Positions 1 to 5,345 of a stretch of DNA of 8,325 nucleotides are shown here, one piece after another. Location: positions 1 through 8,325 of the forward strand of contig CAJOKK010000061.1 in assembly GCA_905235165.1 (NCBI GenBank). The letters run 5' to 3'. Made by a program: the position numbers and the translations under genes. This DNA comes from an uncultured Atopobiaceae bacterium. Its GTDB lineage: Bacteria > Actinomycetota > Coriobacteriia > Coriobacteriales > Atopobiaceae. The notes below the pieces were generated by a model, which saw only the letters and a list, made by a program, of their open reading frames with translations, did not search any database and had not been told where the DNA came from. The first letter of the stretch is position 1. Each line of letters starts with the position of its first letter.

Positions 1-14
1 CGCAGAATGTTCAC
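1..14 (-). CDS. Possible start of a further gene (only first codons visible)
   Basis: A GTG at 14-12 is preceded by GAGAGG (26-21) with a 6-nt gap, the spacing expected of a ribosome binding site. It lies on the same strand as all the other genes and about 80 bp after rsfS ends. Only GTG-AAC-ATT-CTG and two bases of the next codon fall inside the window, so no product can be named and the call rests on the start context alone. Chance occurrence in GC-rich sequence is quite possible. Confidence 0.3.
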
Positions 15-61
15 GCGATGCCTCTCGCGCCCGTCCCCCCAGCCCGTCCGGCATCAAAAGT

Positions 62-100
62 GAAATGAGTCAAAAAGGTCTACGGTAACTGACTCATTCC
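62..100 (-). terminator. Hairpin over the rsfS stop codon, possible weak terminator
   Basis: A perfect 9-bp inverted repeat, AATGAGTCA (98-90) and TGACTCATT (72-64), can be extended to 11 bp with one G-U pair, enclosing a 17-nt loop. The rsfS TGA lies inside the upstream arm. The bases after the stem (TCACTTTTGATG) hold only a short, interrupted run of T. It is therefore a poor classical intrinsic terminator and may instead be an mRNA 3'-end or stability element. Confidence 0.3.
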
Positions 101-498
101 TCGGGCTTCTCCAGCTCGGCGGGGAACTCGGTCTTGAGTTCGCCTTCCAAGCCTAGGCTCACACGGGGAGCCTCGCCCCAGAGACGATCGAGGCGATAGA
201 AATCGCGCACCTCGGGCATGAAGACGTGGACCACGAGCGAACCGTAGTCGATAAGCACCCAGCTAGACCCAGCACGGCCCTCAATGGCCAGGGGACGCTC
301 GCCGCAGTTGGCCTTGACCTTCTCCTTGACGGCCTCGGTCACCGCATCCATCTGCGGGCGGTTTGCCGCCGTGCAGATGAGGAAGTAGTCGCAGACATCA
401 GAGAGTCCCGTCAAATCGATGAGAACGATGTCCGTAGCCTTCTTGTCGTCGGCGGCAACGGCGGCCACCTTCGCAAGCTCGAGGGATGTCACTGCCAT
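94..498 (-). CDS. rsfS: Ribosome silencing factor RsfS
   Basis: The 134-aa product is a full-length member of the RsfS/YbeB/Iojap family, which binds ribosomal protein uL14 on the 50S subunit and blocks joining with 30S in starvation or stationary phase. Family hallmarks are visible: DYFLICTAANRPQMDAV near residues 37-53, EGRAGSSWVLIDYGSLVVHVF at about 73-93, then the E-x-R-x-F-Y-x-L-x-R-L-W block at 96-107. A charged tail of roughly 25 residues follows. The ATG at 498 is preceded by AAAGGA (509-504) with a 5-nt gap. It starts 21 nt after the yqeK stop, so it is probably the last gene of the obgE-proB-nadD-yqeK transcript. Its position next to nadD and yqeK is a widely conserved arrangement and supports the assignment. 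Confidence 0.95.
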   Translation of the reverse strand: MAVTSLELAKVAAVAADDKKATDIVLIDLTGLSDVCDYFLICTAANRPQMDAVTEAVKEKVKANCGERPLAIEGRAGSSWVLIDYGSLVVHVFMPEVRDFYRLDRLWGEAPRVSLGLEGELKTEFPAELEKPEE

Positions 499-519
499 GT
501 GGTTCCTTTCTGGATGAAC

Positions 520-1167
520 TCAGCGCGATCGCGCCAACACAAGCTCATTGTAAATGTCTAATGTCTTTGGGTACAGATAGCGCTCGGTATCGATCACGTA
601 GGCAACACCCTTGCTGAAGGAGCTCCAATACACCTCGGAAAGCGGGGCGTGCTCCTCCACCAGCTTGCGGGTCTGGCGAATCGCGTCAACATCCTTGCGC
701 AGGGGCTCGATGCCGTCGGCTACAAAGACGATCATCTGCAGGTCGCTGAGGTGTGCCCCTCCCAGCGTATGGGTTTCGATGGCGTCCCAGACCTCGGTGC
801 CGAGCTCGGGATAGGCGCTCGGCAGCGTAGCCGCAGCCGTCATGCCGTGCAGAAGCGGGGACACGAGCTCGTAGTCCACGCCAAAGTCGAGGCCGAGCTC
901 ACGGGCCTTGGCAATCTGCTCGTCGGCCGACAAGACCTTGTCCCAGTCGTGGAGAAGACCAGCCGCCCGTGCAGAAAAGGGATCAGTCCCATAGGCCAGG
1001 GCCATCTTCTCAGCCGTTCGTGCCACCGAACGGGAATGCTCGAAGCGGCGTGGCTTGACCGCCTTCATATGGCTCTCGAGATCAGCTTCGAGTCGATCGA
1101 GAAGGGCCTGCTGATCGGCGTCATACGAGGGCTTCTCCCCTACCTTCCAATTCCAGCTCTCTGCCAT
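520..1167 (-). CDS. yqeK: YqeK-type HD hydrolase (probable Ap4A symmetrical hydrolase)
   Basis: The 215-aa product is an HD-superfamily metal-dependent phosphohydrolase. The metal-ligand pattern is complete: H44 (RFEHSRSV), H73-D74 (GLLHDWDK), H107 (PLLHG), H133 (ETHT) and D151 (VADGIEP). YqeK-family proteins were shown experimentally to cleave diadenosine tetraphosphate symmetrically into two ADP; activity here is inferred from family membership. About 30 N-terminal residues precede the HD core. I chose ATG 1167 because AAGGGGG (1179-1173) sits 5 nt upstream of it. The alternative GTG at 1173 overlaps this ribosome binding site and would add only two residues. The gene begins 2 nt after the nadD stop (TGA-AC-ATG), so the two are probably translationally coupled. 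Older annotations would call it nicotinate-nucleotide adenylyltransferase-associated HD protein because of its neighbour. Confidence 0.88.
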   Translation of the reverse strand: MAESWNWKVGEKPSYDADQQALLDRLEADLESHMKAVKPRRFEHSRSVARTAEKMALAYGTDPFSARAAGLLHDWDKVLSADEQIAKARELGLDFGVDYELVSPLLHGMTAAATLPSAYPELGTEVWDAIETHTLGGAHLSDLQMIVFVADGIEPLRKDVDAIRQTRKLVEEHAPLSEVYWSSFSKGVAYVIDTERYLYPKTLDIYNELVLARSR

Positions 1168-1169
1168 GT

Positions 1170-1910
1170 TCACCCCCTTGCCTGTCGATAGCGCGCGGAG
1201 GTGGAGCCGTAGAGCGCATGTTTGTGAATGTATCCCGCCACCTGGTTGGGCGTCAGGTAACGCAGGCTCTGGCCAGCCTCTACGCGCAGGCGAAGGTAGC
1301 TCGATGAGATGGCCAGCGCCGGAATCTCAAGGTAGGTAACGTCAAAGTCATAGGGTGCCGACTCGATGATCTCGCGCGCGTGAACGAGGTCGTATCCCGG
1401 GCGCGTGGCACCCACCAGCTTGGCGCAGGCGGCAATGCGGTCGGCATCTTTCCAGCGAACGACGTCGCAAATCGCGTCCGCGCCCGTGATGAAGTAGAGC
1501 TCGACGTTCTCGGGATAGAAGTCACGCAGCAGCTCAAGGGTGTCGGCGGTATAGGTGATGCCCTTGCGATCAACCTCGAAGCGACTGGCGAGAAAATGCG
1601 CGTTGTCCGAGGTGGCAAGGAGGGTCATGGCAAAGCGGTCCTCGCTGGACGTGACGTGCTTGTCCTGCTTGAAGGCGGGCGAGCCGGCCGGCATAAAGAC
1701 CACCACGTCGAGGTCAAGGTCGTCAAAGGCCTGCTCGGCAGCCACCAGGTGGCCGTAGTGGATGGGGTCGAAGGTCCCGCCCATAATGCCCAGGCGATAG
1801 GTGCGGCTTTCGTCCTGGCCAAGCAAGGGCAAGTCGGACCATCGTTCTGCCGGGGGCGCATCGAGCGGGTTCGCCGCGTCAACCGTGCCGTCTACCTGCG
1901 AAGCCTGCAT
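1170..1910 (-). CDS. nadD: Nicotinate-nucleotide adenylyltransferase NadD
   Basis: The 246-aa product transfers AMP from ATP to nicotinate mononucleotide to give deamido-NAD, the shared step of de novo and Preiss-Handler NAD synthesis in the cytosol. The nucleotidyltransferase signature GGTFDPIHYGH is at 44-54 and the second ATP-binding motif ISSSYLR at 201-207, with GADA at 143-146 and TRPGY at 169-173 between them. About 38 residues precede the catalytic core, where most family members have only a few; this segment is low in recognisable features. ATG 1910 was chosen because AGGAG (1920-1916) lies 5 nt upstream. The frame is open farther upstream to 2024, but that stretch lies inside proB. 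The gene starts 13 nt after the proB stop and ends 2 nt before yqeK. Confidence 0.95.
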   Translation of the reverse strand: MQASQVDGTVDAANPLDAPPAERWSDLPLLGQDESRTYRLGIMGGTFDPIHYGHLVAAEQAFDDLDLDVVVFMPAGSPAFKQDKHVTSSEDRFAMTLLATSDNAHFLASRFEVDRKGITYTADTLELLRDFYPENVELYFITGADAICDVVRWKDADRIAACAKLVGATRPGYDLVHAREIIESAPYDFDVTYLEIPALAISSSYLRLRVEAGQSLRYLTPNQVAGYIHKHALYGSTSARYRQARG

Positions 1911-1923
1911 GGATTCTCCTGTC

Positions 1924-3024
1924 CTAGAAGACAAGCAGCTCGTCGCGATGGACCGCGGGCTGCCCGCCCTTGTCGGGCATGAAACGCGCGATGACGTCGA
2001 GATGCAAGCCATGAACGCGCGCAATGTCCTCGCTCGAATAGCGCGTGATGCCGCGTGCGAGAAGGTCGCCCTGCTCGCTCACCACGTTCACCACGTCACC
2101 GGCCTGGAAGCTGCCCTCAGAGCGCACGATGCCCACCGGAAGGACGGAGGCACCACGCTCGACCATGGCGCGACAGGCGCCCTTGTCGAGGATAAGCGAG
2201 CCCTGGGGCATCTCGGCAAGACCGATCCAGAGCTTGAGCCCATTGCCGTGCGCAGAGCCAAGGGGACCCTCAAAGCGCGTGCCGACCTGCTCGCCCGAAA
2301 GCACGCGCTCGATGATCTTGTCCTCGCGTCCCTCGCAGATGACCATGGGGATACCCGCGGCGAGCATGGCGCGCGCAGCCCGAAGCTTTGAGGTCATTCC
2401 ACCCGTGCCCACCGAGGAGTTGGTGCCGCCCGCCATACGCATGAGCTTGGCGTCAACCTTGTCAACGTGGCTCACGAGCGTGGCGGTGGGGTCAATCTGC
2501 GGATTGGCGGTATAGAGGCCATCGACGTCAGAGCAGATGATGTAGAGGTCGGCGCCTGCGAGCACGCTCACGATGGCACCGAGAAAATCGTTGTCGCCAA
2601 AGGCGAACTCGGCCACCGAGACGGTGTCATTCTCATTGACCACCGGAACGGCACCCAGCTCGAGCAGGCGCTCGAGGGTGTTGCGCGCGTTGAGGTAGCC
2701 CTCACGGTCAACGACGTCTCGACGGGTGAGAAGAACCTGCGCGCAGGGAATGCCCTGCTCGGCTAAGACGTCGGCATAGGCCTGGGTGAGTGCCGCCTGA
2801 CCTGCCGCCGCGCAGGCCTGCAGACTGGGAATGTCACTCGGGCGCGAGCTAAAGCCCAAGGACTCACGGCCGGCAGCCGCCGCGCCCGACGTGACGACGA
2901 TGACCTTGTTACCCTGCTCGACCAGGGTGGAAACCTGCTCGCAGAGCTGGCGGATGTAGGCTCGGTCAAGTGCGCCATGCGCATCGACGAGGGTCGAGGA
3001 GCCGACCTTCACCACTACGAGCAT
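1924..3024 (-). CDS. proB: Glutamate 5-kinase ProB
   Basis: The 366-aa product phosphorylates L-glutamate to gamma-glutamyl phosphate, the first and usually proline-inhibited step of proline synthesis. An amino-acid-kinase domain fills residues 1-255: VVKVGSS at 4-10, SGAAAAGRESLG at 46-57, NEND at 130-133, GDND at 143-146, the nucleotide-binding SDVDGLYTANP at 165-175 and GTGGMTSK at 206-213. A PUA domain follows at about 272-360 (GSLILDKGA at 275-283, ARGITRYSSEDI at 323-334), as in the long bacterial form. The ATG shares its A with the obgE stop (TAATG), and GGAGG (3036-3032) inside the obgE acidic tail is 7 nt upstream, which indicates coupled translation. The partner gene proA, often next to proB, is not in this window. 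Confidence 0.95.
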   Translation of the reverse strand: MLVVVKVGSSTLVDAHGALDRAYIRQLCEQVSTLVEQGNKVIVVTSGAAAAGRESLGFSSRPSDIPSLQACAAAGQAALTQAYADVLAEQGIPCAQVLLTRRDVVDREGYLNARNTLERLLELGAVPVVNENDTVSVAEFAFGDNDFLGAIVSVLAGADLYIICSDVDGLYTANPQIDPTATLVSHVDKVDAKLMRMAGGTNSSVGTGGMTSKLRAARAMLAAGIPMVICEGREDKIIERVLSGEQVGTRFEGPLGSAHGNGLKLWIGLAEMPQGSLILDKGACRAMVERGASVLPVGIVRSEGSFQAGDVVNVVSEQGDLLARGITRYSSEDIARVHGLHLDVIARFMPDKGGQPAVHRDELLVF

Positions 3025-4421
3025 TACTCGTCCTCCTCGCCCTCAGAGTCGTCAAGCAGCAGCATCGCCTCTTCGAGCTCGGAATAGTCGTCGTCAACGT
3101 CGCCTTCGTAGGTGAACTCGAAGCCGAGGATGCGCACCGTGTCGCCGGGGCGGGCACCGTGTTTGGCCAGCTTGTCGTCGAGGCCGATGCGGTCGAAACG
3201 ATGCTGCAGGTAGAGCACGGCCTCGTCGTTTTCCCAGTCGGTCTGAACGACCATGCGCTCAAGGGCCGCGCCCGAGACACGCCAAGCGCCAGTATGGTCG
3301 CGCTCGATATTGATGGTGCGGTCACGGCGCTGACGCTGGCGCTCGTAGTGGGCGCTGTGGTCTTCGGTGGGCTCGGCCTGGGCAAGCTCGGCACGCAGGC
3401 GCGTCACCTCAGAGGCCGTCAGGCTTACGAGCTGGTCGAGACCCTCGCCGGTCACAGCGGAGACGGCAAAGAAGGGACGGCCGTCAGCCTCGGCGCGCTC
3501 GCGCAGGGCCTGGACAGCATCTTCGGTGTCGGGCATGTCGACCTTGTTGGCAACGACGATCTGCGGACGCTCGGCAAGCTCGGAGGCATAGGCAGCGAGC
3601 TCGGCATTGATCGTGTCGTAGTCCTCCACGGGATCGCGGCCCTCGTAGCCGCCCGTGACGTCAACCACATGCATGATGAGAGCCGTGCGCTCGATGTGTC
3701 GCAGGAACTCGTGACCAAGGCCACGGCCTTCGCTTGCGCCCTCAATCAGACCGGGAACGTCAGCAACGACGAAGGACTCCCCCGACTTGGCCCGCACGAC
3801 GCCCAGGTTGGGGACGAGCGTGGTGAAGGGGTAGTCCGCGATCTTGGGACGAGCCGCCGAGAGGTGCGCGATGAGCGAGCTCTTGCCCACCGAGGGCATG
3901 CCCACGAGGGCAGCATCGGCCATGAGCTTCATCTCGAGCTCGATCCAATGGTCAACGGCCGGCTCGCCCTTCTCGGCGAAGGCGGGAGCACGGCGGACCG
4001 AGGTGACGAAGTGGATGTTGCCACGACCACCCTGTCCACCAGGCGCGACCACAACGCGCTCGCCTGGCTGAGTGAGGTCTGCGAGGTCGAAGACCGGCTG
4101 CATGGTGGCAGGGTCGAGCTCACGCACAACCGTGCCCATGGGCACACGGAGAACGAGATCTTCTCCATCTTTGCCGTGCTTGCGGGCGCCTTGGCCATGC
4201 GTGCCGCGCGTAGCACGGAAGTGATGCTTGTAGCGATAGTCGATCAAGGAGGACAGCTGGGGGTCGCACTCGAGTACGACGCTACCGCCGTTGCCGCCGT
4301 CGCCACCGTCGGGGCCACCCTTGGGCACGAAGGCCTCACGGCGGAAGGACATGCAGCCCGCGCCGCCGTCGCCACCCTTGACGTTGATGTGACAGAGGTC
4401 AGTAAAGGTTGAGGTGGGCAC
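3024..4421 (-). CDS. obgE: Obg-family GTPase (ObgE/CgtA)
   Basis: The 465-aa product is a ribosome-associated GTPase that acts in late 50S assembly and links growth to the stringent response. The glycine-rich Obg domain covers about 1-160 (KGGDGGAG at 15-22, PKGGPDGGDGGNGG at 33-46, GGQGGRGN at 128-135). The G domain follows: G1 GMPSVGKSS at 174-182, switch I DYPFTTL at 196-202, G3 DVPGLIEGA at 221-229, G4 NKVD at 292-295 and G5 SAVTGEG at 321-327. A C-terminal OCT domain lies at about 370-440, ending in an acidic tail of 25 residues. The GTG at 4421 was chosen because GGGAGG (4432-4427) lies 5 nt upstream and the protein then begins at the conserved TFTDLCHINVKGG. The frame stays open to 4493, but that extension has no homology character and runs into the repeat region. 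It appears to be first in a transcript with proB, nadD, yqeK and rsfS. Confidence 0.96.
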   Translation of the reverse strand: MPTSTFTDLCHINVKGGDGGAGCMSFRREAFVPKGGPDGGDGGNGGSVVLECDPQLSSLIDYRYKHHFRATRGTHGQGARKHGKDGEDLVLRVPMGTVVRELDPATMQPVFDLADLTQPGERVVVAPGGQGGRGNIHFVTSVRRAPAFAEKGEPAVDHWIELEMKLMADAALVGMPSVGKSSLIAHLSAARPKIADYPFTTLVPNLGVVRAKSGESFVVADVPGLIEGASEGRGLGHEFLRHIERTALIMHVVDVTGGYEGRDPVEDYDTINAELAAYASELAERPQIVVANKVDMPDTEDAVQALRERAEADGRPFFAVSAVTGEGLDQLVSLTASEVTRLRAELAQAEPTEDHSAHYERQRQRRDRTINIERDHTGAWRVSGAALERMVVQTDWENDEAVLYLQHRFDRIGLDDKLAKHGARPGDTVRILGFEFTYEGDVDDDYSELEEAMLLLDDSEGEEDE

Positions 4422-4425
4422 GGAG

Positions 4426-4432
4426 CCCTCCC
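4426..4432 (-). promoter_or_regulatory. Ribosome binding site fixing the obgE GTG start
   Basis: GGGAGGG on the minus strand, with the GGGAGG core 5 nt before GTG 4421, is the only good Shine-Dalgarno match in this region. It decides in favour of this start over the longer upstream reading frame. Confidence 0.8.
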
Positions 4433-4442
4433 ATTCTCTTAG

Positions 4443-4470
4443 AAGGTATACCGAGTAAATGGTAACGCAA
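4443..4470 (-). promoter_or_regulatory. Weak candidate promoter for obgE
   Basis: Because a terminator separates rpmA from obgE, a promoter is expected between 4422 and 4625. The best candidate has TTGCGT (4470-4465) as the -35 box, with TACCTT (4448-4443) 16 nt downstream or TATACC (4450-4445) 14 nt downstream as the -10 box. Each box matches the consensus at only three or four positions and the better -10 has a short spacer. If real, it would be a weak or activator-dependent promoter. Dyad repeat A begins about 9 bp upstream of the -35 box. Confidence 0.25.
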
Positions 4471-4478
4471 GGCCCCCA

Positions 4479-4523
4479 ACCAAACAGTGACATTTCGGGG
4501 CGGTTATTGTCACAGAATGGCTG
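4479..4523. repeat. Dyad repeat, copy A (upstream of obgE)
   Basis: This 45-bp unit matches copy B at 40 of 45 positions with no gap. It has a symmetric interrupted dyad centred on 4500: CCA (4480-4482), 4 nt, GTGACA (4487-4492), 15 nt, TGTCAC (4508-4513), 4 nt, TGG (4518-4520). It lies directly upstream of the candidate obgE -35 box, a usual location for a regulator site. Function is unknown. Confidence 0.8.
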
Positions 4524-4546
4524 GGCGCAGGCAGTCGCACCTCCCC

Positions 4547-4591
4547 ACCAAATAGTGACATTTCGGGCCGTTTTTTGTCACAAAATGGCTG
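4547..4591. repeat. Dyad repeat, copy B (upstream of obgE)
   Basis: This is the second copy, 68 bp from copy A. It keeps the whole symmetric pattern, centred on 4568: CCA (4548-4550), GTGACA (4555-4560), 15 nt, TGTCAC (4576-4581), TGG (4586-4588). All five differences from copy A fall outside these conserved arms, so the dyad elements are exactly those that are retained. The 23 bp between the copies are not part of the 45-bp match, though the bases just left of each copy share a C-rich run. Confidence 0.8.
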
Positions 4592-4625
4592 AGGGGGCCG
4601 CTTGAGGACCTTCGTGCGGGAACAG

Positions 4626-4654
4626 AAAAAAGGGCCCCGCCTTGGCGAAGCCCT
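4626..4654 (-). terminator. Intrinsic terminator after rpmA
   Basis: On the minus strand AGGGCTTCGCC (4654-4644) pairs with GGCGGGGCCCT (4641-4631) to give a stem of about 10 bp with two G-U pairs and a tight loop. It is followed at once by a run of six T (4631-4626, the first within the stem). The stem begins about 30 bp after the rpmA stop. It is a textbook rho-independent terminator and separates rplU-rpmA from obgE. Confidence 0.9.
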
Positions 4655-4684
4655 CTCTTACATGCGACTTTGTGTCTGCAGCGA

Positions 4685-4933
4685 CTAAGCGGTGCGGACG
4701 TGCACGTAGTGCTTGTTGCTCTTGGTGAACTCGACAACACCGTCGGCGAGCGCGAACAGGGTGTCATCCTTGCCGCGACCCACGTTCTCACCGGGGGTGA
4801 AGTGGGTGCCACGCTGACGGACGATGATCTGGCCCGTCTTGATGGCCTGACCGCCGTAAATCTTGACGCCGAGACGCTGAGCGTTGGAATCGCGCCCGTT
4901 GCGCGAGGAGCCGAGGCCCTTCTTATGTGCCAT
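4685..4933 (-). CDS. rpmA: 50S ribosomal protein bL27
   Basis: The 82-aa product is full-length bL27, whose N-terminal tail reaches the peptidyl-transferase centre. The start MAHKKGLGSSRNGRDS and the GGQAIKTGQIIVRQRGTHF block at 27-45 are diagnostic. FTPGENVGRGKDDTLFAL then follows at 45-62. There is no Firmicutes-type leader with an FF/A cleavage site before HKKG, so no Prp-type processing is expected. GGCAGG (4946-4941) lies 7 nt before the ATG. It starts 32 nt after rplU ends, in the near-universal rplU-rpmA order, and is followed by a strong terminator. Confidence 0.98.
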   Translation of the reverse strand: MAHKKGLGSSRNGRDSNAQRLGVKIYGGQAIKTGQIIVRQRGTHFTPGENVGRGKDDTLFALADGVVEFTKSNKHYVHVRTA

Positions 4934-4965
4934 GTTGGTACCTGCCTAACTTTCTTTGGGACGGA

Positions 4966-5277
4966 CTACGCGCTGGGAAGCGAGGTAACCTTGACCTTCG
5001 TCAGATACTGACGATGGCCCTGGGTACGATGATAGCGCTTGCGCTTCTTGAGCTTGAAGACGAGAACCTTCTTGTCCCTGAACTGCTCGATAACCTCGGC
5101 AGAGGCCTTGGCGTTGGAAAGCTCGTCAGCTGCGACGACCTTGCCTGCGCCGTCGGCAAGCAGGAGGACGTCAAGCTCGACCTTGTCGCCAGGCTCTGCC
5201 TCAAGCTTCTCGACGTCGATGACGTCACCCTCGGCAACCTTGTACTGCTTGCCACCAGTCGATACGATAGCGTACAT
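4966..5277 (-). CDS. rplU: 50S ribosomal protein bL21
   Basis: The 103-aa product is a full-length bL21, an rRNA-binding protein of the 50S subunit. It begins MYAIVSTGGKQYKVAEGD, and the family signature with the basic KLKKRKRYHRTQGHRQ run lies at about 75-90. ATG 5277 was chosen because AAGGG (5288-5284) is 6 nt upstream and homologues begin at this Met-Tyr-Ala-Ile. The frame extends ten codons farther, to 5307, without support. It is the first gene after the promoter at 5345-5317, giving a leader of only about 30 nt. I see no room for the longer L21 leader RNA known from Firmicutes. Confidence 0.98.
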   Translation of the reverse strand: MYAIVSTGGKQYKVAEGDVIDVEKLEAEPGDKVELDVLLLADGAGKVVAADELSNAKASAEVIEQFRDKKVLVFKLKKRKRYHRTQGHRQYLTKVKVTSLPSA

Positions 5278-5316
5278 ATCTAACCCTTCATTGCTGATTG
5301 ACTGCAACAGCCCGAA

Positions 5317-5345
5317 ATCTTACTCCCAAGCGCCTACGCCGTCAA
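5317..5345 (-). promoter_or_regulatory. Sigma70-type promoter for rplU-rpmA
   Basis: On the minus strand TTGACG (5345-5340) is followed, after exactly 17 nt, by TAAGAT (5322-5317). These match the -35 consensus at five of six positions and the -10 at four of six, with the ideal spacer. The -35 box lies in the last codons of the DUF2344 gene. Transcription would start near 5310, about 33 nt before the rplU ATG. The only non-coding gap between the two genes (5278-5333) holds the rest of this promoter. Confidence 0.6.

Noticed and set aside
29..46. G-rich run on the minus strand (GGGCTGGGGGGACGGG) as a G-quadruplex
   Set aside because: The four G3 tracts are not separated by proper loops, and such runs are common in GC-rich intergenic sequence.
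1911..2024. 38-codon upstream extension of nadD into proB
   Set aside because: It overlaps the end of proB in another frame, while AGGAG is correctly placed for ATG 1910.
2970..4412. A 480-codon plus-strand open frame opposite obgE
   Set aside because: It is a shadow of the obgE coding sequence. It has no plausible ribosome binding site that I can see and no recognisable motif.
4422..4493. 24-codon upstream extension of obgE
   Set aside because: The Obg family begins at about TFTDLCHINVKGG, and the good ribosome binding site lies just before GTG 4421. The extension covers the candidate promoter and part of repeat A.
4479..4591. Two spaced repeats as a minimal CRISPR array
   Set aside because: There are only two units, the repeats differ at five positions, the spacer is 23 bp, and no cas genes are near.
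4510..4812. A 100-codon minus-strand open frame across the rpmA-obgE gap
   Set aside because: It overlaps rpmA in another frame, and runs through the intrinsic terminator and dyad repeat B. Its composition is Ser/Arg/Cys-rich and not protein-like.
5278..5333. Ribosomal protein L21 leader RNA
   Set aside because: The gap is only 56 bp and holds promoter elements. I see no stable conserved-looking structure.
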